Below, piece by piece: positions 44,240 through 54,457 of a stretch of 64,000 nt of DNA. The position numbers were made by a program, and so were the translations under genes. Each line of letters starts with the position of its first letter. Position 1 is the first letter of the stretch. The stretch comes from Nocardia sp. NBC_00565. GTDB taxonomy: Bacteria; Actinomycetota; Actinomycetes; Mycobacteriales; Mycobacteriaceae. The stretch covers positions 1,116,001 to 1,180,000 of the forward strand of contig NZ_CP107785.1 in NCBI RefSeq assembly GCF_036345915.1, given 5' to 3'. Below the pieces are notes generated by a model. The model was not told the DNA's origin. It did no database searches and worked only from the letters and a program-made list of their open reading frames with translations.

Positions 44240-44992
44240 ATGGTCATTCCCAGCCTGCTGCCGGAACGCCCTACCACCGGAACCTCGTTCGAAACCGGTT
44301 GGCCGGTCCGCCTCGCCGATACCGCCCGGGACCAGCGCCTGCGCCTCGACGCCGTGGCCCGCTACCTCCAGGACATCGGCTTCGAACACCTCGAGGCCGT
44401 TGAGGACGGTGCTACCCATCGCGGCTGGGTGGTCCGCCGCACCGTCATCGACGTCCTCAAACCCATCGAATTCGGCGAGCACGTCACGCTGCGCCGCTGG
44501 TGCTCGGCCCTGTCCAACCGCTGGTGCAATATGCGCGTCCAGATCTGCGGCAGCAACGGCGGCCTGGTCGAAACCGAGGCATTCCTCATCCATTTCGGCA
44601 CCGAATCCGGCGTCCCCGCCCGCATGAGCGACCGCTTCATGGCGCCGATGCTGGCCAGCACCACCGAACACCGGCTCCGCTGGAAGGCCGCCCTCACCGA
44701 CCCGCTGCCCACCGGCCCCTCCGTCCAGGAACTGCCCTTCCCCTTGCGTATTGCCGATATCGACTGGCTCGACCACGTCAACAATGCGGTCTACCTCAGC
44801 GCACTCGAGGAATTACTGGCCACCCACACCGACCTCATGTCCGGCCCCCACCGCATCGTCATCGAATACACGAAACCACTGCAGGCCGGAGAACAGGTCC
44901 GCATCGTCGGCCGCCGCGACGGCGCCACTCTCGACGCCTGGTTCGCCGTCGGCGACGAGTCCCGAGCCGCAGCCCGCGTCACCCCACGTTGA
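44240..44992 (+). CDS. Acyl-ACP thioesterase-like hotdog protein
   Basis: The 250-residue double-hotdog protein of the FatA/FatB-like family shows RLRLDAVARYLQDIGFEHLE near residue 35, WVVRRTVIDVLKPIEFGE near 65, and the second-domain motif DIDWLDHVNNAVYLSALEE near 170. In that motif Asn and the preceding residues form the usual active-site region. It should release acyl chains from ACP or CoA; chain length is not predictable. It is a single gene; 44072-44239 upstream holds nothing I can support. Confidence 0.8.
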   Translation: MVIPSLLPERPTTGTSFETGWPVRLADTARDQRLRLDAVARYLQDIGFEHLEAVEDGATHRGWVVRRTVIDVLKPIEFGEHVTLRRWCSALSNRWCNMRVQICGSNGGLVETEAFLIHFGTESGVPARMSDRFMAPMLASTTEHRLRWKAALTDPLPTGPSVQELPFPLRIADIDWLDHVNNAVYLSALEELLATHTDLMSGPHRIVIEYTKPLQAGEQVRIVGRRDGATLDAWFAVGDESRAAARVTPR

Positions 44993-45089
44993 CCCCCTAA
45001 CACCCCCACCGCCATGCCGTTATCCAGGCGATTCGGCGTCTCGCCCACCCCTGAGGTAATCTTTTCGAGCGCCCGAAACTAGGCGCAAC

Positions 45090-45166
<77 letters not shown>

Positions 45167-45181
45167 GGTCAGAGGTGGTTT

Positions 45182-45817
45182 TCATGATCCGACCACCCGG
45201 AGAGCGGGACCAGAACGGGACCGCAGATGCTGGGAGAGCTTGTCACCGGCTCCGGTGATCTCCTGGCGATCCGGGTGGAGGTACTTCTCCGTCGTTCGAC
45301 TGTCGGCGTGCCCGGCGATCTTCTGTAGGACGTGCAGGGAGACCCCGGCATCCGCCATCCAGGTCAGTCCGGTGTGGCGGAGATCGTGCCGGCGAAGGTG
45401 TTCGTAGCCGAGCTTTCCCACCACTTCATCCCAATGCGTCGCGTCTCGCAGCACACCTGTTGCGATCCGGCCGCCGCGCGGTCCACGGAACAGACGGGCA
45501 TCGGGTTTGTCCTCGCCGATCATGCTCAGCCGCTTGGACACCATGTCTCGGACTTCCTCGATGAGAGGGACGTACCGGGCACGATTTCCCTTGGTGCCCT
45601 TGTCATCCAGACCACCCGGTGACGGAGTCGTCTGGCGCCGAATCTGCCACGTCCAGGTCTTCGTGTCCATGTCGCGCACCCGGCAGCCGGATACCTCACC
45701 GATCCGGGATGCTGTGCACGCGGCGAACATAACCACGTCACCCCAACCTTGATACCGATCTGCCGAACGTTCAACTAGGGCATCGGCCAATGTCACCAGC
45801 GCGGTCCAGTTGGGCAA
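45182..45817 (-). CDS. Truncated tyrosine integrase (catalytic domain only)
   Basis: These 211 residues cover only the catalytic domain of a phage/ICE-type integrase. Arg lies in TASRIGEVSG, HDLRHTGLTWM, a GHADSRTTEKYLHPD end with the nucleophile tyrosine, and a likely catalytic lysine before it. The arm-binding and core-binding N-terminal domains are missing. Its 3' end lies 16 bases from the tRNA-Pro gene, the standard place for an integrase next to its attachment site. Probably a dead relic, though the catalytic residues are intact. Confidence 0.85.
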   Translation of the reverse strand: MPNWTALVTLADALVERSADRYQGWGDVVMFAACTASRIGEVSGCRVRDMDTKTWTWQIRRQTTPSPGGLDDKGTKGNRARYVPLIEEVRDMVSKRLSMIGEDKPDARLFRGPRGGRIATGVLRDATHWDEVVGKLGYEHLRRHDLRHTGLTWMADAGVSLHVLQKIAGHADSRTTEKYLHPDRQEITGAGDKLSQHLRSRSGPALRVVGS

Positions 45818-46398
45818 ACTGCGTCGCCCAGATAACCGTGCGGGTTCCGTGGGCGCTGCTGCGGGTGCGCAGTGGGCTCGACGAAGATGCCTTCGCGCGC
45901 TTGTTTGTTCACCCTTTGGCGCTACCGGGTGTCAGCGTGGCTGCGGTCGTCGGGAACTACTTTCGCGGAGTCGCCGCGCTGAACGCGAAGCAATCCGCGG
46001 ATCTCGAAGCATTGACCGCTCATGCGGTAGATCTGCTGGCATCGGTTATCTCTGTCGTTTCAGGTCACCACCCCGCTGGCGGTCCGGCGGGGTGGTGACG
46101 CACGTGAGCGAGTCCTTGCCCATCTCCGCAATCACCTGACCGACCCCGAACTGACGCCCGAGCGGGTTGCCGCGGCGTGCTCGATGTCGCGCAGCGCCGT
46201 ATACCGCGCGACCGAGATCGATGGTGGCATCGCAACACTGCTGCGGCGGCTACTGCTCGCAGGGCCGGACGCCACGATCGCGGCCATCGCAACTGCGTGT
46301 GGCTTTCCGGTGAGCGTCAGCTGTTTCGGGTCTTTCGGAGCGAAACCGGAATGAGTCCAGGAGAGTACCGGGCGAGGGACTGGGGCGCGTCTGACTGA
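45818..46398 (+). pseudogene. Frameshifted AraC-family regulator
   Basis: Three reading frames together give one AraC protein. VPWALLRVRSGLDEDAFARL starts the sensor part in one frame. HLTDPELTPERVAAACSMSR is the helix-turn-helix in a second. FRVFRSETGMSPGEYRARDW is the end in a third. The shifts fall near 46100 and 46315. The N-terminus is cut at the integrase junction. Confidence 0.75.
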
Positions 46399-46407
46399 GG
46401 TGCTGCC

Positions 46408-48099
<1,692 letters not shown>

Positions 48100-48113
<14 letters not shown>

Positions 48114-48831
48114 GGGCGACCACCGGTTTGATGAAATACAGGGCGACGCTCTTGCCGATGATCGGGTTGAGCAGCCGCTCGGCAGCCCGGGTAACCGTAG
48201 GAGCCGACATCATGTCCCACACGAGCATCCTGTGATAGGTGGTGACGGCGGGATGGGTGTCCTTGTCGACGCCGACGGCACATTTCAACCACCAGTACGG
48301 GGAGTGCAGGGCGTGGGCGAACTCATGGTGCAGGTAGCGCAGGCCGAGGTCGGTTACCTTGTCGCGGAGCTGGTTGGCGCGATAAATCCGCACGTGACCG
48401 CCTTCATTGGCGTGATAGCTGTCGGACAGAGCCCAACACAGCCGCTCAGGCAGCCAGCGGGGGACCGTAATCGCCAGGCGGCCACCAGGTTTGAGTATCC
48501 GTACCAGTTCGGCGATGGCCCGGGTGTCCTGGGGGACATGTTCGAGGATCTCCGAGGCGATGACAATGTCGAATTCGCCGTCGCCGTAGGGGAGTTCGAG
48601 CGCGTCGCCGCGCACGGTTTCGGCCTTGGCGTAGTCGGGCGCCTCGCCCGCCGCCGCCATGGCCTGGAACATGACATCGACATCGGCGAGATCGGTGACG
48701 CTCTGATCGAAAGCCACGATATCGGCGCCGCGCCGGTACGCCTCGAAGCTGTGGCGCCCGGCCCCGCACCCGACATCGATGACACGGGTTCCCGGCGCGA
48801 CTCCCAGTCGATCGAAGTCAACGGTCAGCAT
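48100..48831 (-). CDS. Class I SAM-dependent methyltransferase
   Basis: The 243-residue enzyme has motif I VIDVGCGAGRHSFEAYRRG (about 18-36), the acidic end of strand 2 in IVAFD, IASEILEHVPQDTRAIAEL and LKPGGRLAITVPRWLPERL. It belongs to the Methyltransf_11 group. A C-terminal extension rich in aromatic residues (about 165-243) may bind a lipid or glycan substrate. It overlaps the glycosyltransferase gene by seven bases. Confidence 0.85.
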
Positions 48832-50090
48832 GTCGCCTCCTGTGCAGCGGAAAGGGCAGCCGCAGTGCGGCCTTCATAGCGGTCGATGGCTTGCTCGTAG
48901 ACGGCAACGGTCCGTGCTGCGACGGCGGACCAGGCGAATGTCTCGAGCGCGCGGTGGCGGCTCAGCGCGCCCAAACGATGCCGGCGAACCGGGTGGTCGA
49001 GCAGATCACCGAGGACGCGGGTCATCGCGTCCACGTCGCCGGGTGCGACGAATTCGCCGCAATTCCCGACGACCTCCGGCAGGGCTCCGGCGTGACTCGC
49101 GACCAGCGGAGTGCCGCTTGCCATGGCCTCGACGGCGGGTAGCGAAAACCCCTCGTACATGGATGGAATACATGCGATCTCCGCGGAAGCGAGCAACTCG
49201 GCGAGTTGATCGTCGCTCAAACCACTGGTGGCGGTGACGATGTCGGTCAGCCCGAGTTCGGCGATGAGTTTCTCGGTGGGCCCGTTCGTTTCCAGTTTCG
49301 CAACCAGCTGTAGGTGGACCTCGCGTGTATGTCGCAGCTGGGCAACGGCTTTGAGTAGATGACCGATGCCCTTGAGGGGTTTGTCCGCGCTGGCCACCGC
49401 AACGATTCGACCGGGTATCCGAGGCTCTTGACGCGGTCGGAACAGTTCGGTGTCGACGCCCAGCGGCACGGTATCGAGTTGCGATCGTGCGACATCGAAG
49501 TCGGCGACGATGTCCTCGGCCGAGGACGACGACACCGTGATCAGATGCGGAATCTGGCGTGCTACCCGCTGTTGCATGTCGAGGAAGCCGTACCAACGGC
49601 GTACGAACGGCTTTCGCCGCCATGGAGCCGCGGCCAAGTCCACCTGGCGGTCCCGGATGATCGGGTGGTGGATGGTCGCCACCAGCGGCAGGCGCTGCGC
49701 GATGTCGAGCAGCCCGTAGCCGAGACACTGATTGTCGTGCACAACGTCGAAATCGCTTGTGCGTGCGGCGAGCAGCTTGGCTACACGCAAGCTGAAGGTG
49801 TGCGGCTCCGGAAATCCTGCCGTCCACATGGTGGCGAGTTCGAGTAGGTCGATCCGGTCGCGGATTTCCCGCGGATGGGGGGTGCGGAATGGGTTGTCAT
49901 CCCGATACAGGTCCAGGCTGGGCACCTCCGTGAGCAGCACCCGAGGATCGAGCAGTTCGGGGTAGGGCTGACCGGAGAACACTTCGACCGTGTGGCCGAG
50001 GTCTGCCAGTCCCTGACTCAGATACCGGACATAAACACCCTGTCCGCCACAGTGAGTCTTGCTGCGATAGGACAGCAGGGCTACGCGCAT
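48825..50090 (-). CDS. Family 4 glycosyltransferase
   Basis: The 421-residue GT-B enzyme has VALLSYRSKTHCGGQGVYVR at the N-terminus; GGQGVYVRYLSQGLADLGH is the glycine-rich acceptor loop (about 15-33). VVASADKPLKGIGHLLKA starts the nucleotide-sugar domain. The catalytic motif EGFSLPAVEAMASGTPLV lies near residue 310. It uses a nucleotide-activated sugar and retains the anomeric configuration. Start ATG 50090 fits the family. It is the first gene of the cassette, with a TetR-type inverted repeat 50-84 bases upstream. Confidence 0.87.
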   Translation of the reverse strand: MRVALLSYRSKTHCGGQGVYVRYLSQGLADLGHTVEVFSGQPYPELLDPRVLLTEVPSLDLYRDDNPFRTPHPREIRDRIDLLELATMWTAGFPEPHTFSLRVAKLLAARTSDFDVVHDNQCLGYGLLDIAQRLPLVATIHHPIIRDRQVDLAAAPWRRKPFVRRWYGFLDMQQRVARQIPHLITVSSSSAEDIVADFDVARSQLDTVPLGVDTELFRPRQEPRIPGRIVAVASADKPLKGIGHLLKAVAQLRHTREVHLQLVAKLETNGPTEKLIAELGLTDIVTATSGLSDDQLAELLASAEIACIPSMYEGFSLPAVEAMASGTPLVASHAGALPEVVGNCGEFVAPGDVDAMTRVLGDLLDHPVRRHRLGALSRHRALETFAWSAVAARTVAVYEQAIDRYEGRTAAALSAAQEATC

Positions 50091-50119
50091 CGGGCGGCCC
50101 TGATCGTAACCAGTCTCAT
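50081..50119 (-). CDS. Possible 12-codon leader ORF overlapping the glycosyltransferase start
   Basis: ATG 50119 follows AGGAAGG at seven bases and encodes MRLVTIRAARCA before TAG at 50083-50081. The stop lies just inside the glycosyltransferase gene, whose own ATG (50090) has a weak ribosome-binding site. Translational coupling through this leader is plausible but unproven. Confidence 0.35.
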   Translation of the reverse strand: MRLVTIRAARCA

Positions 50120-50139
50120 TGGATACCCTTCCTGAACTC

Positions 50140-50174
50140 TGTCCAGACACCTATGGTGGACATGTGTCTGGACA
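50140..50174. promoter_or_regulatory. TetR-type operator, copy 1 (glycosyltransferase operon)
   Basis: TGTCCAGACAC (50140-50150) and GTGTCTGGACA (50164-50174) are an exact 11-base inverted repeat with a 13-base centre. Read on the minus strand it is TGTCCAGACA, CA, TGTCC, the same layout as the copies at 57618, 57777 and 61234. Confidence 0.72.
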
Positions 50175-50329
50175 TTACTACCGCTAACTGTTTGCGACAA
50201 CTGTTCGTGTGGCCGGTGCGCGGAACGGCTTCGTCAGTCCATCCGGCGTGGCCAGGTCCTGTTGTCGGGTAACACGTGAATGCAGTAGGCCAGCGCCGCG
50301 ATCGCCGCCCAGGCCCGGCAGATTGCAGG

Positions 50330-50741
50330 TCTGATCCAGTTGGCCCCGCAGGATTCGATTCACGAAGTGTTCGGTTGAGCGCGCTCGGCGTGAAACCTCG
50401 GTGTATCCCAGTCCGGCGTTGAGCAACGCGCCCATGTAGATGGCCTCGAGCGTTTCCGCGGCAGTGGTGTCGGGTCGCGATCCCAAGGCGGCGTGGACTC
50501 TTTCCTGGACCGTGGGGGCGGTTCGGGCTCGAACTCGCGGCATTTCCGTGGCGGCTTTACGGGAGACTCTGCGTCGGCAGGGTTGAGTGCTCTTCGTCGG
50601 TAGCGGGCTCGGTCGTGCGGTGAGCCGTCGCCACAAGATCTCCGAGACCAGGAGGCGGTCGCTGCCGAAGAGGCGCAGCGCAATGGACAGCTTGATTCCC
50701 GCGACGGCTGCTGCGGCCCGGACGGTGAGGCCGTCGAGACC
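50330..50741 (-). pseudogene. Decayed third copy of the TetR regulator
   Basis: The minus frame gives GLTVRAAAAVAGI, LFGSDRLLVSEILWRRLTA and LEAIYMGALLNAGLGYTEVS. These align with TLRLVATAAGVG, YFSSKEHLISEVCWRRLVA and LQLLYSGALLQGGIGHLSYD of the intact regulator at 51312. The first ~25 residues are gone and the middle is degenerate. Its 5' end abuts the fadD fragment on the opposite strand. 50175-50330 holds nothing else I can support. Confidence 0.65.
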
Positions 50742-50754
50742 CCGCCGTGACCTG

Positions 50755-51237
50755 CCCCAAGGCCTGGACGGGGAAATCCAATTACGTGGAGTCACCGTCA
50801 CTCCCGGTTACTGGCGACGTGCGGACCTGAACCGAGAGGCCTTCACCGAGGACGGCTGGCTGCGCACCGGCGATATCGGTCACCTCGACGCCGATGGATT
50901 CCTGCACATCACCGGCCGAAGCAAGGAAATCGTCATCCGCGGTGGTGAGAACATCGCACCAGTGGAAATCGAGAACGTCGCTTACCGCAATCCCGGCGTC
51001 AAGGAAGCCGCCGCGTTCGATGTGCCCGACGACCTGATGGGCGAAGAACTGGCCCTGGTTTGTCACCCCAATCCCGGGACGACCCTGACCGAGAAAGAAC
51101 TACGAGACCACTTGCGGCTGACGTGGCCTGCCCACAAGGTCCCCAGATACATTCTGGTTTCCGAAATTCCGTTGCCCCGCAACGTGAGTGAGAAAATCAA
51201 CCGACTCGCACTGCGGAAGGGCTTCGTGATCGGCTGA
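50755..51237 (+). pseudogene. C-terminal fragment of an acyl-CoA synthetase (fadD)
   Basis: About 160 residues of the C-terminal domain of an AMP-forming ligase are present. GEIQLRGVTVTPGYWRRADL, DGWLRTGDIGHLDADGFLHI (A8/A9 hinge), GRSKEIVIRGGENIAPVEIE and a final catalytic lysine in SEKINRL are visible. The ATP-binding N-terminal domain is missing; the frame breaks at about 50745. TetR-A follows 75 bases later. Confidence 0.85.
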
Positions 51238-51311
51238 CTTTCTCTGCGTCACACGCGCTACCAGCTGGACAGATTGGTTTTGGAATCCAGACTGTCGTAG
51301 CGTCCATACGC

Positions 51312-51875
51312 ATGTCCACCGGATTCGAAGCCACCCGACGGCGCTTGACCGGCAAGCAGGCCGACACTGTCGATCGCTTGACTGCCGCGGCCGTGGAAGT
51401 GCTTGACCGCGAAGGATATTCGGGAACAACCCTCCGTCTAGTCGCCACCGCCGCGGGTGTCGGTACAGCCACCGCGTACACCTACTTTTCCTCCAAAGAG
51501 CACCTGATCTCCGAGGTGTGCTGGCGACGCCTGGTGGCGATGCCGGTTCCCGACATGGAGGGCCTGGACAGACTGGCGCGGGTGGACGCCGTGCTGCGGC
51601 AGGTATCGATGCTGGTCGCGGGGGAGCCCGCGCTGGCAAGCGCGGTCAGCAGCGCGTTGCTCGGTGACGATCCGGACGTGAAGCATCTGCGCGTGCGGAT
51701 AGGTACCGAGATTCGTAATCGGCTTGCTGATGCACTCGCTTCGGAGGATCGGGAAAGCCTCGACATACTTCAGCTGCTGTACTCCGGTGCACTGCTGCAA
51801 GGCGGCATCGGGCACCTTTCCTATGACCAGGTCGCTGATTTGTTGCAGGTCTGCGCCCGGCGGCTGCTCGGCTGA
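51312..51875 (+). CDS. TetR-family regulator A
   Basis: The 187-residue regulator has a helix-turn-helix at about 30-62: GYSGTTLRLVATAAGVGTAT and YTYFSSKEHLISEV. Its C-terminal ligand domain is about 80% identical by eye to TetR-B at 61257 and of equal length. It resembles Rv0767c, which as I recall sits by cyp123 in M. tuberculosis. A half-site (CAGCTGGACA, 51262-51271) lies upstream, but not the full operator found at TetR-B. It probably shares the regulon defined by the TGTCYRGACA sites. Confidence 0.87.
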   Translation: MSTGFEATRRRLTGKQADTVDRLTAAAVEVLDREGYSGTTLRLVATAAGVGTATAYTYFSSKEHLISEVCWRRLVAMPVPDMEGLDRLARVDAVLRQVSMLVAGEPALASAVSSALLGDDPDVKHLRVRIGTEIRNRLADALASEDRESLDILQLLYSGALLQGGIGHLSYDQVADLLQVCARRLLG

Positions 51876-51897
51876 CGGACAGGTCCCTCGCGGACGG

Positions 51898-52786
51898 TCA
51901 CCCGTGTTGGTGCTTCTCCATTAGTGAATGCAGTTCGGCAACCGACCACGGAAGTTCCCGATGGTGATCGCGATATCCGATCGGAACCAGCGCTGGTCGA
52001 GGGAAAGAGCCGACGAATCCGCCTGCGGCGATGAAGATTTCACCGGTGATCTGGTGGGCGGTGTCGGAGGCGAGGTACAGGTACAGCGGCGCCGCATACT
52101 CGGGAGGCGGCGCATCGAGCGATCCCTGCATGGTCAGTTCGTCGAGTAGGCCGCGGCGGTGCAGATCGCGGATGTGAGTCTCGTAGTCGGGACCGGTCGA
52201 CAGTCGTGTCCTGGCTCCTGGGCAGACGGCATTGACTCGTACTCCCGATTGCCGCATTTCGGCAGCCATCGCGAGCGTCAAGCTGATGACCGCGCCTTTT
52301 CCTGCGGGGTAGCCGGTGCCGCCGTAATCGCCGAGGTAGGCGAACGAATCCAGTATTGATGATCGAGCCGGACCCGCGAGCCACCATGAGCGGCGCAGCG
52401 GCCCGGCAGGTATTGAAGACCGTGGTCAGATGTGAATCGATCATTGTCTGCCAATCATCGGTGCTCACATCGAGAATCGACGAGCCGACAGGTTCGGCGA
52501 TCCCGGCGCAATTGACGAGTATGTCGACGTTGTCGTAAGCAGATGTACACGCCGCTATGAGCCGTCCGGCGACGACCTCATCGGCCGCGGATCCCGCAAC
52601 TCCCTGCGCACTACCGCCGGCGCCGCGGATTGTCTCCACCGCCCGCTGTACCGCTGCCTCGTTTCGCGAGTTGATCACAACGCCTGCGCCGTGTTCGGCA
52701 AGTAGCTCGGCAACTGCGAGCCCGATACCGCTGCCCCCGCCGACTACGACAGCGCCTCGTCCGGACAATGCTTGCTGTTCGGTCAC
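51898..52786 (-). pseudogene. SDR dehydrogenase with a one-base frameshift
   Basis: The N-terminal part (GTG 52786, then VVVGGGSGIGLAVAELLAEH and INSRNEAAV, NCAGIA) and the C-terminal part (FAYLGDYGGTGYPAGKGAV, with catalytic Tyr and Lys, then VRVNAVCPGARTRL) are in different frames. Deleting one A of the AA at 52347-52348 restores a continuous SDR of about 295 residues. It is either a recent pseudogene or a sequencing error. Apart from the shift nothing looks damaged. Confidence 0.78.
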
Positions 52787-52915
52787 TTTCGATCTCCTCT
52801 GGTTTCGTGCACACGTGACGGCGGACGCGGCATCGCGCAATACCGGCCCGCCGATCACGGTCTCCGGGAGTGACGGTGACACCGCCCAAAGCTTTTGTGT
52901 CGGACATGCATTCGA

Positions 52916-53773
52916 TCAGTCGGTCGGCGTCATCTCGGCTACTTTTCCGGCCAGCCGGTCGAGGTACCGGAGCACGTCGTCAGCGGATCGGTCGGGCAGG
53001 CCATAGAGAACGTCGGTGACACCGTCTTCGGCCCAGCGGGAGAGCGTGTCGCGGTCGGCCTTGAAGGCCAGTGCGACGACGCGTGGTCGACCCGTGCGCC
53101 CGGCCTCGGTCCAGGTCTTGTGCAGCAACGCGATTCGGGCCGAGATATCGGTCTCGGTGGGTGTGGTGATCCAGCCGTCGCCGGTCCGGGCGATCCACTG
53201 GAAGGTCTTCTCGGTCCCGGCCGCGCCGATCAGCACCGGGATATGTGACTGGACCGGTTTAGGCCAGGCCCAGCTGGGACCGAACGAGACGTAGTCGCCC
53301 TGATAGCTGGCTTCTTCCTCGGTCCACAATTGGCGCATCGCCTCGATGTACTCGCGCAGCACGGTCCTCCGTTTGTTCGGTGGAACGCCGTGATCGGTGA
53401 GTTCGTCTGTGTTCCAACCGAAGCCGGCACCGAGGGTGACGCGCCCACCGGACAGATGGTCGAGACTGGCCAGAGTTTTGGCCAGGGTGATCGGGTCGTG
53501 CTCCACCGGCAGTGCTACCGCGGTGGACAGTTCGATCCGTTCGGTTACCGCCGCCGCCATGGCCAGCGACACCCAAGGGTCCAGTGTGCGGGTGTAGCGG
53601 TCATCGGGCAGCGTGGCGTCTCCGGTGGAGGGATGTGCTGCTTCGCGTTTGATGGGGATGTGGGTGTGCTCGGGGACGAAGAACGACGAGAAACCGCGTT
53701 CTTCGGCTGCCGCTGCGGCGGCAGCTGGCGTGATGCCACGGTCGCTGGTGAAAAGTACGACGCCGGATCGCAT
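52916..53773 (-). CDS. F420-type luciferase-like oxidoreductase
   Basis: The 285-residue LLM protein has GFSSFFVPEHTHIPI near residue 25, RTLDPWVSLAMAAAVTERIE near 60, and LSGGRVTLGAGFGWNTDEL near 105. IPVLIGAAGTEKTFQWIART and a final DVLRYLDRLA follow. This is the TIGR03619-like F420-dependent branch common in mycobacteria and nocardiae. ATG 53773 follows AGAAAGAGG. It ends the minus-strand arm of the cluster and probably performs an F420H2-dependent redox step. Confidence 0.87.
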   Translation of the reverse strand: MRSGVVLFTSDRGITPAAAAAAAEERGFSSFFVPEHTHIPIKREAAHPSTGDATLPDDRYTRTLDPWVSLAMAAAVTERIELSTAVALPVEHDPITLAKTLASLDHLSGGRVTLGAGFGWNTDELTDHGVPPNKRRTVLREYIEAMRQLWTEEEASYQGDYVSFGPSWAWPKPVQSHIPVLIGAAGTEKTFQWIARTGDGWITTPTETDISARIALLHKTWTEAGRTGRPRVVALAFKADRDTLSRWAEDGVTDVLYGLPDRSADDVLRYLDRLAGKVAEMTPTD

Positions 53774-53798
53774 GGTGAATAGCCTCTTTCTGTCCTGG

Positions 53799-54071
53799 TC
53801 AGTCGCGCGCGGCGGCCATACCCGCACGCCGCCCGTAGAAGCTGCCGTCGCCGAGTGAGGCGCCGCTGACATAGCCGCCGGTGCAGATTCCCGCTGTGCA
53901 CCGACCTGCGGCGTAGAGGCCGGGAATCGAATCGCCTGTCTCGGTGAGCACACGTCCGTCGAGATCGGTGCGTAGCCCGCCGAGCGGGAATCCCGCTGTG
54001 AATCCCCGCATGTCGGCGGTGGCACTCCATTCCGCGATCTCGGAGATATGCTGCGGTTGTTCGTCTTTCAC
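53799..54071 (-). pseudogene. C-terminal remnant of an FAD-binding dehydrogenase
   Basis: These 90 residues are the last part of a fumarate-reductase/ketosteroid-dehydrogenase-type flavoprotein: FTAGFPLGGLRTDLDGRVL and the FAD-contact IPGLYAAGRCTAGICTGGYV plus SGASLGDGSFYGRRAG. Full members have about 500 residues. GTG 54071 overlaps the previous stop as GTGA, so the remnant is still set up for coupled translation. An in-frame deletion is the likely origin. Confidence 0.72.
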
Positions 54072-54457
54072 GACTTCTTACGCCGTTCTTGCGACAACAC
54101 GGTACCGATCGCGGAATCCAGCTTGGTGCCCGCCGGCCAGCCGACGTAGTGGCACAGAAAGATCGCTATCTCGCGAAGCTGTTCCTCGGTGAGCTCGTTG
54201 TTCCGTAGTGCGGCGCCCACCTGAATCTCGGCGACGTCGAAAAGGCCTGTAGCGGTGAGGGCTCCGAGCAGCAGCAGTCGCCGGTCCCGGTCGGTCAGCA
54301 CCGCACGTGACCAGATGTCGCCGAACAGATGATCGGCGGTGAGAGCGAAGTGCTCGCCGGGGCCGTCCGCGAACTCCCAGCCGTAAACCTCGCTCATCCT
54401 GGCAAGTCCGCGTTGCCGACTTTCGCTGGGGGAGTGGGTATTCGTGTCGGAGGTCAT
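54068..54457 (-). CDS. Carboxymuconolactone decarboxylase-like protein
   Basis: The 129-residue CMD/AhpD-fold protein shows ALTADHLFGDIWSRAVLTDR, LLLLGALTATGLFDVAEIQV and the CMD core LREIAIFLCHYVGWPAGTKL. The core has only one cysteine and not the CxxC of AhpD, so a decarboxylase/isomerase or structural role fits better than peroxidase. A strong GGAGAAGGAGA site precedes ATG 54457. It corresponds to Rv0771 in the aldA-Rv0769-Rv0770-Rv0771 order of M. tuberculosis (from memory). Confidence 0.85.
   Translation of the reverse strand: MTSDTNTHSPSESRQRGLARMSEVYGWEFADGPGEHFALTADHLFGDIWSRAVLTDRDRRLLLLGALTATGLFDVAEIQVGAALRNNELTEEQLREIAIFLCHYVGWPAGTKLDSAIGTVLSQERRKKS

Noticed and set aside
45182..46398. 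A complete integrative element in the window
   Set aside because: No second copy of the tRNA 3' end, excisionase or replication genes could be seen; only relics support the idea.
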